From assembly GCA_020444175.1 (NCBI GenBank), contig JAHLLM010000020.1, positions 1 to 64,000 of the forward strand: a stretch of DNA of 64,000 nt, given 5' to 3'. Below the pieces are notes generated by a model that was given only the letters and a program-made list of their open reading frames with translations, searched no databases and was not told where the DNA came from. Below are positions 7,802 to 17,014 of the stretch, piece by piece; position 1 is the stretch's first letter, and each line of letters starts with the position of its first letter. Position numbers and translations under genes: made by a program. This stretch comes from Desulfobulbaceae bacterium (GTDB taxonomy: Bacteria > Desulfobacterota > Desulfobulbia > Desulfobulbales > SURF-16).

Positions 7802-8920
7802 ATGAAAAGAACTTTATTCCATAGAATGAAAGTTGCTATTAAGGCAAAAATACGTTTTTTGTTCTTTGCTCTTTTTTCTCTGGCGGTCGTTTTTTTCTCA
7901 GCAGCATGCAACAACACTGCTCCCTTACCCATTGCGGTGTTTACCGGAGAATGGAGTCCGTACATAAGTCAATCCTCAGACGGTATTTCATCCGGTGCAG
8001 GCGGGGCCTATGGTATTACAAGCGACGTTGTCACCGCAACGCTACGTGAAATGAACTATGAACCAGATTACCAGTTCAGGCAATGGTCGGTTATTGAGAA
8101 CCTGATTAACGAGAAGAAAATTCACAGCGCCTTTCCCTTTGTAAAAGCAGTCAGCCGGGAGGATTCCTTTTGTTTTTCGGAACCAATCGGCCAGAGCGTT
8201 GAGGTCCTGTTTTACAACAAACAAAATGGTGACGACAATATTGAATCAATAGGGGCCAGGCACCTTGGAGTTGTTCAGGGGTACGAATATGATCAGTTCG
8301 TAAACAGCACTTTTGCACGAAGAACCTCTTTCCCGAATGAAACTGAGGCATTCCGCGCTTTGATTAAGGGTGAAATCGATCTGTTGCCGGCTGACAGACA
8401 GGTGGCGTTCCAGATTCTTGAGCATCATTTTTTGAAGGATAAGCACAGGGTCGGTATCATTTCCGGATTTGAAAAAGCAAACGACTTATATCTGGTTATG
8501 CCAAGCAAAGGACCAAAGGGCAAGCAGGGCAGATGCGATATCGATTTTTTGGACAGGTTCAATGCCGCCCTGAAAACCATTGATGAAAAAGGCATTCTGA
8601 GCAGCATACAAAATCGTTACCAGCGGCACTTTGAAAGCAACAGGCAGGTTCAATTAATGGCCGCGCCCGGTTTTCCGTTTATTATCGGGGTAACTGAGGA
8701 ATACCAGCATGCTGATATCCGAGACAAAGAAACTCCCACGTTTATCATCCCCCAGGGAACCCGGGCAGTTGTGGTTGAGTGGAATGACCGTTTTTTTAAT
8801 AGCGGTCAGTTTGGGATTGACGAAGAGATTCAGGGCAAAACAAAGGTGCGCATCCTGGAAGGGCCTTTAAAGGATCGCGTGGTGTGGGTGCCGAATATTT
8901 TCGTTACAATGGCGAGGTAG
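7802..8920 (+). CDS. Periplasmic solute-binding lipoprotein (SBP_bac_3 type) with SH3-like tail
   Basis: 372 residues. The N-terminus is a long signal ending in the lipobox FSAAC (Cys36), so it is probably a lipoprotein. Residues about 45-285 follow the family-3 amino-acid/signal-binding fold: IAVFTGEWSPYIS, GITSDVVTATLREMNYEPDYQF, SAFPFVKAVSREDSFCFSEPI, LGVVQGYEYDQF and a C-terminal DRFNAALKTIDEKGILSSIQNRY. The last 65 residues (GTRAVVVEWN... TKVRILEGPLKDRVVWVPN) look like an SH3b-type domain, unusual for this family. No permease genes are nearby, so it may be an orphan sensor rather than part of an ABC importer. A start at 7829 (MKVAIKAKIRF) is also possible. Confidence 0.82.
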   Translation: MKRTLFHRMKVAIKAKIRFLFFALFSLAVVFFSAACNNTAPLPIAVFTGEWSPYISQSSDGISSGAGGAYGITSDVVTATLREMNYEPDYQFRQWSVIENLINEKKIHSAFPFVKAVSREDSFCFSEPIGQSVEVLFYNKQNGDDNIESIGARHLGVVQGYEYDQFVNSTFARRTSFPNETEAFRALIKGEIDLLPADRQVAFQILEHHFLKDKHRVGIISGFEKANDLYLVMPSKGPKGKQGRCDIDFLDRFNAALKTIDEKGILSSIQNRYQRHFESNRQVQLMAAPGFPFIIGVTEEYQHADIRDKETPTFIIPQGTRAVVVEWNDRFFNSGQFGIDEEIQGKTKVRILEGPLKDRVVWVPNIFVTMAR

Positions 8921-9017
8921 GGCGTCTTTTTGTACGCTGGTGTGAATATGAAGAGGGTGAAGGGAAAGCCAAGGCGATTGACCGGCCTTGTTGGGAGAAA
9001 ATAAATAAGGAGTGAAA

Positions 9018-9533
9018 ATGCAGAGAATATGCAGCTGGTGTGAAGCCGAATTAAAGCCTTATGAAATGAATAAGGTGGAAAATCAATTTATTACCAATGG
9101 TCTGTGCTCAGTCTGTGCTGAGAATATTTTCAAGGGAAACGATTCTGCCGCTCTTTGTCGCTTTTTAGATAATATCGATGCTCCTGTTCTGCTCCTGCAG
9201 CACAAACCAAGGTTAGTCCGCAGTGCAAACCAGAAAGCTCGAAACTTGTTTGGCAAGGACATTGCGGAAATTGAAGGAAAAAGAGGCGGGGATGTTTTCA
9301 GCTGCATCCATGCCTTCAGTAAAGAAGGCTGCGGTGAGGCCAAACCGTGTGAAAAGTGTAAAATTAAAAATTCGGTCATCGAAACCCTTACAACGGGCAC
9401 TTCTTTTGAGTATGTATTTACCTTCCTGGATATCAAAAAGCAGCATGCCGTGACAACCTATAAGCTTCAGGTTTCAACGGAAAGAGTCGGCAATCATGCA
9501 CTGCTGCGCATTGATCAGTTCGAGAAAAAATGA
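9018..9533 (+). CDS. PAS-domain protein with N-terminal Zn-ribbon-like CxxC pairs
   Basis: 171 residues from ATG at 9018. AAGGAG lies 6 bp upstream, which rules out the GTG at 9012 that would overlap it. Residues 4-35 carry CSWC and CSVC, a probable zinc or iron knuckle. Residues 45-165 form a PAS-like domain (VLLLQHKPRLVRSANQKARNLFGKDIAEIEGKRGGDVFSCIHA) containing a further Cys cluster GCGEAKPCEKCKIKNSV, a pattern seen in PAS domains of anaerobic delta-proteobacterial sensors. It has no output domain of its own. Function unknown; possibly a redox or metal sensor. Confidence 0.75.
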   Translation: MQRICSWCEAELKPYEMNKVENQFITNGLCSVCAENIFKGNDSAALCRFLDNIDAPVLLLQHKPRLVRSANQKARNLFGKDIAEIEGKRGGDVFSCIHAFSKEGCGEAKPCEKCKIKNSVIETLTTGTSFEYVFTFLDIKKQHAVTTYKLQVSTERVGNHALLRIDQFEKK

Positions 9534-9626
9534 GTGAGTCAATGGAGACTCTTGCCTTCGACAGTTGAGGCTTTGTGGTGTGCTGATCCCTTTGAGAGAC
9601 AAAAAAGAGAGTTGCGGAGGAGCAAA

Positions 9627-10481
9627 ATGCATTTAGGATTTATTGGACTTGGGCATCTTGGTAAAGCAATTGCGGGAAGACTCCTTGATTGCGGACATAC
9701 ACTGACGGTGTGGAATCGAACTCCAGAGAAAGCAGAGGATTTGCAGGTTGAAGTTGCTTCTTCTCCTCTTTCGGTTGCACAGAAAGCCGATGTTTTATTT
9801 TTGTGCATGTTTGATAGCAATGCCGTCCGTTCCGTTATGACCTGTGAGAGTGGTCTTCTTGACGGTGACGTGTCAGGAAAAATCATTGTGGATTTATCCA
9901 CAAATCATTTCAAAGATGTATTGGAGTTTCACTCGCTTTGTGAGAAAGGGGGGGCTGTTTATTTGGAAGCACCGGTGCTGGGCAGTGTCATTCCCGCCTC
10001 GCAAGGAGCTCTTACCGTTCTTGTCAGCGGCGATAAGGAAGGGTTTGCACGGGCTAAGCCTGTTCTGGAAAATATTGGCAAGCACGTTTTTTATCTTGAG
10101 CAGCCCGCTCTTGCAACCAAAATGAAGCTGATCAACAACCTTGCCCTGGGCAGTTTTATGGCAACCATTGCTGAGGCCCTGTCACTTGGTGAAGACATCG
10201 GCATTGAAAAGAAAGAAATCCTTGAGATATTATCCGTGGGAGGTGGCAATTCTCTGGTACTTAATGCCAAAAAAAATAAATTGCTGGAAGAAGACTTTTC
10301 AACCCATTTTTCCAGTGCCCTGATTTACAAAGATCTCCATTGCCTCCAGGACCTCGCCTATGAACAGAAAAAAACTCTTTTTACCGGCGCAGTTATAAAA
10401 GAGCTTTACGCCGGAACCTTTGAGCAAGGGATAGCGGAGGAAGATTTTTCGGCAGTTTATAAATTATTCAAAAAGAGCTGA
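9627..10481 (+). CDS. NAD(P)-binding beta-hydroxyacid dehydrogenase (3-hydroxyisobutyrate/6-phosphogluconate type)
   Basis: 284 residues starting MHLGFIGLGHLGKAIAGRLL, the GxGxxG dinucleotide site. Other family motifs are VWNRTPEKA, DLSTNHFKD (the DxST substrate motif), EAPVLGSVIPASQGALTVLVSGD (substrate loop), and catalytic lysine in KLINNLALGSFMATIAEAL. It belongs to the 3-hydroxyisobutyrate/tartronate-semialdehyde/glyoxylate-reductase group. The exact substrate cannot be read from sequence. The start at 9627 is chosen because GGAGG lies just upstream; the longer frame to 9534 has no RBS. It stands alone between the PAS gene and a convergent kinase. Confidence 0.88.
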   Translation: MHLGFIGLGHLGKAIAGRLLDCGHTLTVWNRTPEKAEDLQVEVASSPLSVAQKADVLFLCMFDSNAVRSVMTCESGLLDGDVSGKIIVDLSTNHFKDVLEFHSLCEKGGAVYLEAPVLGSVIPASQGALTVLVSGDKEGFARAKPVLENIGKHVFYLEQPALATKMKLINNLALGSFMATIAEALSLGEDIGIEKKEILEILSVGGGNSLVLNAKKNKLLEEDFSTHFSSALIYKDLHCLQDLAYEQKKTLFTGAVIKELYAGTFEQGIAEEDFSAVYKLFKKS

Positions 10482-10611
10482 TTCAATTGGCTATCGCTAA
10501 AAGATATTCTTTTACGGCACCGCGTTGGGCACGGAAAAAGGTTGAGGGGCTTTTGCCGGCAAGATCATCGGTTCGGTGTGATGAAAAGCCCTGAAGCCCT
10601 TGTTTCCCGCC

Positions 10612-12081
10612 CTATGCCGCCGGAAAGACCAGGGTGAATGTCGTTCCCTTGTCAGGCTGGGAATCGCATTGCATTTCGGCGCCATGGTCCTGGACGATTT
10701 TTCTGGAAATGGCAAGTCCGAGCCCTGTACCTTCCTTTTTTGTGGTGAAAAAAGGCTCAAAAATGCGAGTCCTTACCTCTTCGCTCATCCCTGGCCCTTC
10801 GTCTTTTATTATAAGGGCCACACCTTTTTCAACGTGAGGAGTGGTCTTCACTGTGACGCATCCTTCTGTTTCCATGGCCTCAATGGCATTGCGAACGAGA
10901 TTGATAATCACCTGCTCCATTCGTTCAACGTCAATGGATACGTGGGGGAGATTTGAGTCGAAGGACGTAATAAGGTTGATATTCTTCGGAGTGATGTTGT
11001 CAAATTTTGCCATTACTGCATTCAGCAGGGCGTTAAGTGAGCAGACTTTAGTTTGCAGCCGAATCGGTTTTGAGAAGTCTGTAATCTGTTTCAGCATGTT
11101 TTCAAGTTTGTCGACTTCCTGAAATATGATATCGGCTTTTTTGCGGGTCTCTTCTGCATCATCTGCCCTTTTGCTGATTGATCTGGCCAAACCGCCAAGC
11201 ACAACTAGACGATTTTTAATCTCATGTGCTATCTGGGCAACTGTGTTGCCGATGGCGGCAAGATGATTGGCCTGCAGAAGTTCGTGTTTACTGTTTTCAA
11301 GGTCTGAACGTGTTTCCGAGACCTCTGTCATGAACATTTTCAAACCCCTGACCAGGGTGTCGAGATCATCCTGATGAGTGTTCCCTTGTCCTGCTGCATG
11401 TTTTTCGAAAAGAGGAAAGTCCTTGATCTCTCTGGCCATTTTTTTTAGCGGGAAAAAAATTTTATGAAAAAGCATCCAGACGAGGCCCAAGCCGAGTGAA
11501 AAGGTGAGAAATATGCTGACACCAACCAGAATGCTGAAATATTGTGACTCGCTTTCGCTCCACTGCAATGCCTCCACGATGTCATGCTTTTTCTGCTGAA
11601 CAAGCTCATCGCATTTCTCCGTGCAGGCTGTGTAGAGTGTTGTAAGATCATTTATGGCTAATTGCCGGGCACCAACTTGATTGCCGCTTTTGTAGAGCTC
11701 AATAATTTTATTGCGTAAAGAGTTGTATCTGGTGAACGCCCTATGGAGAGAAAGATGCGTATCGCTTTCCTTCTCCCTTTCTATGTTTTGATGGAAATGC
11801 ACCAGAATATCCTTTGAAACCGGTTCAAGATTCTCAAGTTCCTTAATCCACTGTTGATCATTGGTGGTGAGCATGTGCAGCATTAAATAATTTCTTTGTC
11901 TCTGCAGAGCTATATCAAGTTCAGCAGCGTAGAGCATCTCCTTGGCATCCTTTAATACGTAATCGTCCAGGGTGTGTCTCATCTTCCAGGCAAACATCAA
12001 GGCGACAATGGATGTTGTCATGGCAATGATGATAACCCCTGTCAGCCAGAAAAGAGTCTTTGTGGAAAATTTCAATTTCAT
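10612..12081 (-). CDS. Membrane-bound sensor histidine kinase
   Basis: 489 residues. There is a TM helix at about 10-32, a periplasmic four-helix-bundle-like sensor (residues 33-180), a second TM at about 183-208, then a HAMP-like linker and coiled coil. The HisKA box is HEIKNRL (phosphorylated His), the N-box NLVRNAIEAM, G1 DEGPGMS, and the F/G2 region EPFFTTKKEGTGLGLAI. The kinase is therefore complete. No response regulator is adjacent. The sigma-54 activator about 1 kb upstream (13117-14904) has no receiver domain, so a partner must be elsewhere. AAGGT lies about 7 bp before ATG. Confidence 0.93.
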   Translation of the reverse strand: MKLKFSTKTLFWLTGVIIIAMTTSIVALMFAWKMRHTLDDYVLKDAKEMLYAAELDIALQRQRNYLMLHMLTTNDQQWIKELENLEPVSKDILVHFHQNIEREKESDTHLSLHRAFTRYNSLRNKIIELYKSGNQVGARQLAINDLTTLYTACTEKCDELVQQKKHDIVEALQWSESESQYFSILVGVSIFLTFSLGLGLVWMLFHKIFFPLKKMAREIKDFPLFEKHAAGQGNTHQDDLDTLVRGLKMFMTEVSETRSDLENSKHELLQANHLAAIGNTVAQIAHEIKNRLVVLGGLARSISKRADDAEETRKKADIIFQEVDKLENMLKQITDFSKPIRLQTKVCSLNALLNAVMAKFDNITPKNINLITSFDSNLPHVSIDVERMEQVIINLVRNAIEAMETEGCVTVKTTPHVEKGVALIIKDEGPGMSEEVRTRIFEPFFTTKKEGTGLGLAISRKIVQDHGAEMQCDSQPDKGTTFTLVFPAA

Positions 12082-12153
12082 GGGATGTACCTTGGTTGTA
12101 AAAAATCAGGCAATATTCTTTTCGAGAGTATCATGTTATTTCTGTTAAATGGT

Positions 12154-12332
12154 TGTATCTATTCAGCGAGGGCTCGAAATGGGCCTCAACTTCAGTTCGT
12201 AACTATTCAGATGTGCCTTAGATTTGGACAAGCAGGCCTGCGAGGCAGGTAAGCGAGCTTGCGAGACTCCGATAGCCCGTCTATGTGAGCAGGCCTGATC
12301 GTTCAAAGATGAGGTGCAGCTGAATGGTTACA
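12154..12332 (+). repeat. Palindrome-ended repeat element A, copy 1 (179 bp)
   Basis: It starts TGTATCTATTCAGC and ends GCTGAATGGTTACA, near-perfect inverted ends of 14 bp. A copy with only a few differences lies at 62233-62410 in the same orientation. No ORF inside. It carries one copy of the mini-repeat of about 25 bp at 12248-12272. Size and ends fit a MITE. Confidence 0.88.
12248..12272 (+). repeat. 25-bp mini-repeat, copy a (inside element A)
   Basis: Begins GGTAAGCGAGCTTGCGAG and continues ACTCCGA. It contains the internal direct repeat GCGAG-CTT-GCGAG. Further copies are at 17548, 18711 (minus), 18774, 49421 (minus, shortened) and 62326. Confidence 0.85.
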
Positions 12333-12886
12333 AATGGTTTTTGAACAAAGAGACTATAACCTATCCATTTGTTGTGACTTTTGCAATGGGTATCAATACA
12401 GAGTTGCAGTGTTTAACGTCCTGATTGTGTTGCAAAAAAGAGACAGGGGCTGCGATGTGACACCAGCAAATGGCCCTGAGATATTTCTCCTGAGGAGAGA
12501 GCCGAGATGGCCTGTTCATTGATCAATGTCCGGAATCTTGATTCAAAATAAGAGTGAAAAAAGCGAAATGTATGGGAGTAGAACACTGGCATGTCGTGGA
12601 TATACCCTTGCTGAAACTGAAAGGGCTATCCTGGTCGAAGCCGGATTGCGGAGAATTGAGAAAAGAAATTGCAATGAACCGGTAAAATTGGCATACGGTA
12701 TTGTTTCCTTTTTTCTGAGAAATATGTAAAACAGGCTGTAATGCGAGTGAGATGCGAATCCATCAAGTTGTATAAGCGAATTCACTGTTTCTTGTTTTTA
12801 ATACCCCTCAATGGGTATTAAAAGGGTGACTCTTTTTCAGGAGTATGGCACTTGAGAATTTTCATGGACTGCCGGAGGCTTTTCTT

Positions 12887-13051
12887 ATGAACTCATCTTC
12901 ATCCTTAATATGCTATTGCTACAATTATTCTGCGGAAGATATTCTGCAGGATGTAAGGGAATATGGTTACTCGAAGATCATGGAAAAAATCATGGCTTCG
13001 AAAAAATCAGGCAACTGCAACTGTGCCAAGCTCAACCCGTCAGGACGCTGA
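12887..13051 (+). CDS. Small BFD-like [2Fe-2S]-binding protein
   Basis: 54 residues from ATG at 12887, with GGAGG 8 bp upstream; the upstream ATG at 12845 has its AGGAG only 1 bp away and is unlikely. The protein has CYCYNYSAEDILQDV near the N-terminus and GNCNCAKLNPSGR at the C-terminus: two CxC pairs flanking two helices, as in the bacterioferritin-associated-ferredoxin-like (Fer2_BFD) fold. Such stand-alone small proteins are usually annotated as (2Fe-2S)-binding or metallochaperone-like. The role is unknown; an electron-transfer or Fe-S-sensing partner for the adjacent sigma-54 activator is possible but unsupported. It ends 65 bp from the convergent regulator. Confidence 0.78.
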   Translation: MNSSSSLICYCYNYSAEDILQDVREYGYSKIMEKIMASKKSGNCNCAKLNPSGR

Positions 13052-13116
13052 TGTCTGTCAGACGTCCGCCGGGTGGTGGAAGAGGGGATGAGACAGTAAG
13101 GGCAGATTGACTGCGC

Positions 13117-14904
13117 TTAAGCAAGCGGTACCCGATGTTCTTCATTCTCGTAACTCGAATAATGAGGAGTTTCCTGCAAGCGTGAGGGCTCCTGCTCCTC
13201 CGGGATCTCCTTATCTTCAAGCTTATATTTTTCTATTTTTCTTCTCAGGGTATCTTTTGAGATACCCAATTCTCTGCAGGTAGCCATACGTTTCCAGCTA
13301 TTCCTTTCAAGCGCCATATAAATGGCCAGTCTTTCAATTTCTTCAAGGGTCTGCGCCTTGTTAACCGTTGCCTCTTCTTTGCCGGCTTCACCTGTTTTTC
13401 CAGAATGTGTAAACGGTTCAGGGAGATGCTCCGGCATAATGAAACCGGCATCGCAGAGAATAAAAGCATATTCGATAATATTTTCGAGTTCTCTGATATT
13501 ACCGGGGTAATCATATCGCATGAGAATATTCAAGGCGGATGTTGCAATGCCGACAATGTCCTTTCCTTGCTGGGCACTGTATTGCTTAATGAAATGATCA
13601 GTTAAAACAGGAATATCCTCCATTCGTTCACGGAGTGGTGGGAGATGAATTTTCACAACATTGAGTCGATAAAAAAGATCTTCCCTGAACAGCTCTTTAT
13701 GAACCAGATCCTGTAAATCCCTGTTGGTGGCGGTTATGATGCGGACATCAGCTTTAACCGGTGTATTTGAACCAAGTGGTTCGTAAACTCTGTTCTGTAA
13801 TACTCTGAGAAGTTTTACTTGCAGGGACTGGGGGATATCTCCGATTTCATCGAGAAACAGGGTTCCGCCTTCAGCCGCTGCGAAACGCCCCTTTTTATCC
13901 TGCTTTGCATCGGTAAAGGCGCCTGCCTTATAGCCGAAAAGTTCTGATTCGAGCAGGGTATCCGGCAGTGCGCCGCAGTTGACGGCAACAAACGGTTTAT
14001 CACTTCTGTCGCTGGCGTGATAGATTGCCCGGGCCACCAGCTCTTTTCCTGTACCGCTTTCTCCGGTGATGAGGACATTGCTTGGGCTGCGCGATATTTC
14101 CGGGAGAATGCTGAAAATTCGCTGCATGGAGGCGCTTTTACTGATGATTTCGTCAAAAGTATAGCTTTTTGCCAGTTTTTTCTGCAGCAGGGTGAGGGCG
14201 GAAAGATCACGGAATGTTTCAACGCCGCCTATGATGTTGCCGTCGCAGTCCGTCAGTGGTGAGGCACAGATGCTGATTGGTATCCGTTTGCCATCAATGT
14301 GGCCGATTGTGATAGAGCGGTTTGATACCGGTTTTCCGCTGTAAAGACTTTGGGCTATTGCACAATTTTTCCCGCAAATACTTGAGTGAAAGACATCTCC
14401 ACAAAATTTTCCAATGGCATCGGCCCTTTTCCAGCCGGTAATGGCTTCAGCGGCCCTGTTAAACGATGTTATTTTCCAGTTGCGGTCAACTGTGAAAACG
14501 CCGTCAGCAATGCTGTCAATAATCCGGTGATTGCACATGGAGGTTGAAGATGCGTTCTGGAAAACAACGATAGCACCTGCCGGATTGCCTTTCTGGTCAG
14601 GAATCGGCACTGCTGTGGCGAGAACAGGTGTGAGGTCTTTTCGGCTGGGATTTTCGATAACCAGATTAAAATCCGTGACCATCTTTCCTGCCGAAATGGA
14701 TGGACAAAGAGCTGAAAAGAGTTCTTCAAATCTCTTGTCTTTTCCGAAGATGTCATGGCAGTTTTTACCGATAACGCTGTTGGCCTTCAAGTCAAAGAGA
14801 TCTTCTGCAGCTTTGTTAAACGATGTGATTTCCCAATTGTGGTTCACGGTGAAGATTGCATCCGTCGACTGCCGGCAATCAGCTTTTTTAGGCAGGGCTA
14901 CCAT
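13117..14904 (-). CDS. Sigma-54-dependent transcriptional activator with two PAS domains
   Basis: 595 residues. PAS domains span about 12-110 and 130-235 ([25 protein letters not shown]), the second with a Cys-rich loop ([13 protein letters not shown]). The AAA+ domain spans about 260-490: Walker [16 protein letters not shown], Walker [13 protein letters not shown], and the sigma-54 contact loop reads GAFTDA instead of the usual GAFTGA, a substitution I believe occurs in related regulators. A Fis-type HTH ([20 protein letters not shown]) ends the protein. AAGGAGG precedes ATG. It has no receiver domain, so it senses through PAS. A sigma-54 promoter lies at 19894 in this window; a link to this regulator is speculative. 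Confidence 0.94.
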   Translation of the reverse strand: MVALPKKADCRQSTDAIFTVNHNWEITSFNKAAEDLFDLKANSVIGKNCHDIFGKDKRFEELFSALCPSISAGKMVTDFNLVIENPSRKDLTPVLATAVPIPDQKGNPAGAIVVFQNASSTSMCNHRIIDSIADGVFTVDRNWKITSFNRAAEAITGWKRADAIGKFCGDVFHSSICGKNCAIAQSLYSGKPVSNRSITIGHIDGKRIPISICASPLTDCDGNIIGGVETFRDLSALTLLQKKLAKSYTFDEIISKSASMQRIFSILPEISRSPSNVLITGESGTGKELVARAIYHASDRSDKPFVAVNCGALPDTLLESELFGYKAGAFTDAKQDKKGRFAAAEGGTLFLDEIGDIPQSLQVKLLRVLQNRVYEPLGSNTPVKADVRIITATNRDLQDLVHKELFREDLFYRLNVVKIHLPPLRERMEDIPVLTDHFIKQYSAQQGKDIVGIATSALNILMRYDYPGNIRELENIIEYAFILCDAGFIMPEHLPEPFTHSGKTGEAGKEEATVNKAQTLEEIERLAIYMALERNSWKRMATCRELGISKDTLRRKIEKYKLEDKEIPEEQEPSRLQETPHYSSYENEEHRVPLA

Positions 14905-15429
14905 ACGAGCCTCCTTGGTTGAAGTCGTACTTTGTGGGCAAGAAATGCGTCCTCTTTCTTTTTAGCATATTTATATGATGCTTGGGATGTGGTAAATTGT
15001 CGCACTGGGCTCAATGTGAGCCCAAAAAATGAAGGGGTGAGCACCAGCAGGGGCTTTTTTATTAATAGCGGAGCTGGGGATGATGACAAAAAAATGTCAT
15101 GGAATTGATCAATGACTAACGTATTGGAACAACAAGTTGGAGAAGTTGGGGGCCGGGTACGGTGTATTGCGGGCCGTCAGAGTCACACAAAGGTATTCTG
15201 AGAATTATTAAGTGACTCCATATGTTCCAGGGATGATGGCCCATCCCAATTTACTGTATAAAACATTACAATTGCGGTATAATTTATTCACTTTTTTTAC
15301 TGTCTGGATGTTTGTGATATTGCAGCACCACAGTTGAGTAGACCTCAATCAAGCTGGTTGTGGTGAGGATACGTTGACATGTTTCATGTCAATTGCTAAT
15401 TGAGTCCGAATGAGACGGGGAGCAAAGAA
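14905..15429. other. Intergenic region between the sigma-54 activator and DUF4126 gene
   Basis: About 525 bp holding the divergent promoters of both neighbours. The only clear structure is the short palindrome TGGGCTCAATGTGAGCCCA at 15006-15024. A TATAAT sequence is at 15278-15283 without a convincing -35 at normal spacing. Nothing else is recognised. Confidence 0.5.
15006..15024. promoter_or_regulatory. Perfect 8-bp-arm palindrome
   Basis: TGGGCTCAATGTGAGCCCA has arms TGGGCTCA and TGAGCCCA around ATG. It is followed by AAAAAA on this strand. It lies about 100 bp upstream of the sigma-54 activator start, so it is either an operator or a terminator for transcription on the minus strand coming from further right. 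Confidence 0.4.
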
Positions 15430-16101
15430 ATGGATGAAATGAATCAGATCATAAATACGATTTCTCTCAGCATGGGAGCCGCCTGGGCAAGTGGGATCAA
15501 TCTCTATGCCACCTTGCTTACTCTCGGGATTATGGGAGCGACAGGCAATATGGCTCTTCCTCCTGATTTACAGATTCTGACAAATCCCCTGGTCATTGGA
15601 GCTGCAGGCCTTATGTTTGTTGTTGAATTTGTTGCTGACAAGATGCCCGGAGTAGATACGGGCTGGGACTCTATCCATACCTTTGTCCGTATTCCGGCAG
15701 GTGCCATGCTGGCCGCCGGCAGTGTGGGGGAAACAAATACCGCAATTATGCTTTCCGCAGCAATCCTCGGCGGATCGCTTGCTGCTGGAAGCCATGCAAC
15801 CAAAGCCGGAAGCAGGGTTTTGATCAATACCTCTCCGGAGCCATTTACCAACTGGTTTGCTTCCCTTGGTGAAGATGTTGCCGTCATTGTCGGGGTATGG
15901 GCAGCTCTTACTCACCCTTATGTATTTCTTGTTTTTCTCATTCTTTTTATCGCTCTGGCAATCTGGTTTCTGCCCAAACTGTGGCATGGAATTAAAAAGG
16001 TCTTTTCATTCCTGGGACGCTTATTTGCTGGCGGCAACGGAAGCAGCCAGGATGAAAAAGCTCCACCGGCTCCGCATCAGGAGAATCCTCCCGGCAGATG
16101 A
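15430..16101 (+). CDS. DUF4126 domain membrane protein
   Basis: 223 residues from ATG at 15430, with GGGGAGC about 9 bp upstream; the in-frame TTG at 15400 is less likely. Features typical of DUF4126 are NLYATLLTLGIMG near the N-terminus, FVADKMPGVDTGWDSIHTFVRIPAGAMLAAGS, and GSHATKAGSRVLINTSPEPFTNW. Five to six hydrophobic segments predict an inner-membrane protein; the C-terminal 30 residues are polar and Pro-rich. The function of this family is not established. It is convergent with the outer-membrane barrel gene, 5 bp apart. Confidence 0.88.
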   Translation: MDEMNQIINTISLSMGAAWASGINLYATLLTLGIMGATGNMALPPDLQILTNPLVIGAAGLMFVVEFVADKMPGVDTGWDSIHTFVRIPAGAMLAAGSVGETNTAIMLSAAILGGSLAAGSHATKAGSRVLINTSPEPFTNWFASLGEDVAVIVGVWAALTHPYVFLVFLILFIALAIWFLPKLWHGIKKVFSFLGRLFAGGNGSSQDEKAPPAPHQENPPGR

Positions 16102-16106
16102 TTGAG

Positions 16107-16781
16107 TTAAAAACTGTACTCAAGCAAGAGCGTTTGCGCATCGATTCCATCTTTATCCTCTATTCCGTAAAAACGCTCCCATTCTAGGCGGAGCTTTACA
16201 TTGCCAAAGAATGAATTGTCTGTGAACGGTCCAAATTCGCAGCCGAAACCATAAAGTAAATCATTGCCATCACTGTCGTCCGTGATGTTTATCGATACTC
16301 CTGAAACCCTGGATTTTATCTTTAGTTCATGGTCCCAGTGATGCAGACCTAGTTTGCCATATATCCCAAGCCAGGACAGAACAGGATATCTGCAGAGGGC
16401 AGCAAGAGAAACTGTCCAGTACTCAGATTCAAGGGTTCCGCTAATACTTGTCGGGTCGGGATTGAGAATAATTGCATTGAAATGTCCATCTGTATCGCCC
16501 AGATCCTGATAAGCCCCTTCCACAAGAAAATAGTCATTAAAGCGGTAGCCCGCCCGTAAAGAGAAACTATGGGAATCATCATTTTCACTTCCTGCTGCGG
16601 TGCTGACAGTAAGTCCTGAATTTTCCAGATTTTTCATGATAATTTTACTTCGGTCATGGCCGAAGACTTCGGCTTCGGTTATTCCTGCTCCTGCTCCCAG
16701 GTACCAGTTACTCTTTTCACCAGCCTGTACCAAGCTCGCTGGAATGCAGAGAAAAAGTGCTGTCAGTATGCTTTTTTTCAT
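16107..16781 (-). CDS. Outer-membrane beta-barrel protein (OmpA/Opa-like, 8-stranded)
   Basis: 224 residues. The signal peptide MKKSILTALFLCIPASLVQAG is cleaved after QAG. The mature part is about 200 residues of alternating polar/aromatic strands (NWYLGAGAGITEAEVFG, SFSLRAGYRFNDYFLVEGAYQDLGDTDG, YGKLGLHHWD) ending in aromatic F (LLLEYSF), the C-terminal signature for outer-membrane insertion by the BAM complex. The length fits a small 8-stranded barrel. GGGAGGA lies 6 bp before ATG. No enzyme motif is visible, so a structural or adhesin-like role is possible. Confidence 0.85.
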   Translation of the reverse strand: MKKSILTALFLCIPASLVQAGEKSNWYLGAGAGITEAEVFGHDRSKIIMKNLENSGLTVSTAAGSENDDSHSFSLRAGYRFNDYFLVEGAYQDLGDTDGHFNAIILNPDPTSISGTLESEYWTVSLAALCRYPVLSWLGIYGKLGLHHWDHELKIKSRVSGVSINITDDSDGNDLLYGFGCEFGPFTDNSFFGNVKLRLEWERFYGIEDKDGIDAQTLLLEYSF

Positions 16782-16867
16782 CAGTTCCTCCCTTGCATCA
16801 TTTGTTCGCTGTGTTGTTTGTAAAGTGTTTTAATTTAACTTTACCTGGAATGGGGTTGTCAATTTTT

Positions 16868-17014
16868 TAGCAGGCTGTTGAAAAACTACTGCGCTTGCTG
16901 ATACTGCGTCAAAATTCGGCTCAAAATGCTCATTTACTCCATGTAAACTGTGCTTTTTCGCCTCATTTTTCCTTGTCTCCGCTACGCTCGCTACATTTTT
17001 CAACAGCCTGTTAG
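16868..17014. repeat. Palindrome-ended repeat element B (CAGGCTGTTGAAAAA type)
   Basis: The left end AGCAGGCTGTTGAAAAAC and the right end TTTTTCAACAGCCTGTTAG are inverted copies. There is a GC-rich centre with TCCGCTACGCTCGCTAC. The 147-bp length and ends match a MITE-like repeat type that is widespread in delta-proteobacterial genomes. No ORF inside. Confidence 0.8.

Larger units (their letters stand above)
12082..12886. other. Intergenic region with palindromic element A and possible HTH relic
   Basis: About 800 bp between the divergent kinase and the BFD-like gene. It contains repeat element A (12154-12332). An open frame at 12526-12729 has TLAETERAILVEAGLRRIEK, reminiscent of a Fis-type HTH domain but with too little support to call a gene. 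The rest shows no coding character. Confidence 0.5.

Noticed and set aside
13117-14904. Response-regulator partner of the histidine kinase at 10612
   Set aside because: The activator has PAS domains in place of a receiver; no phospho-acceptor Asp domain.
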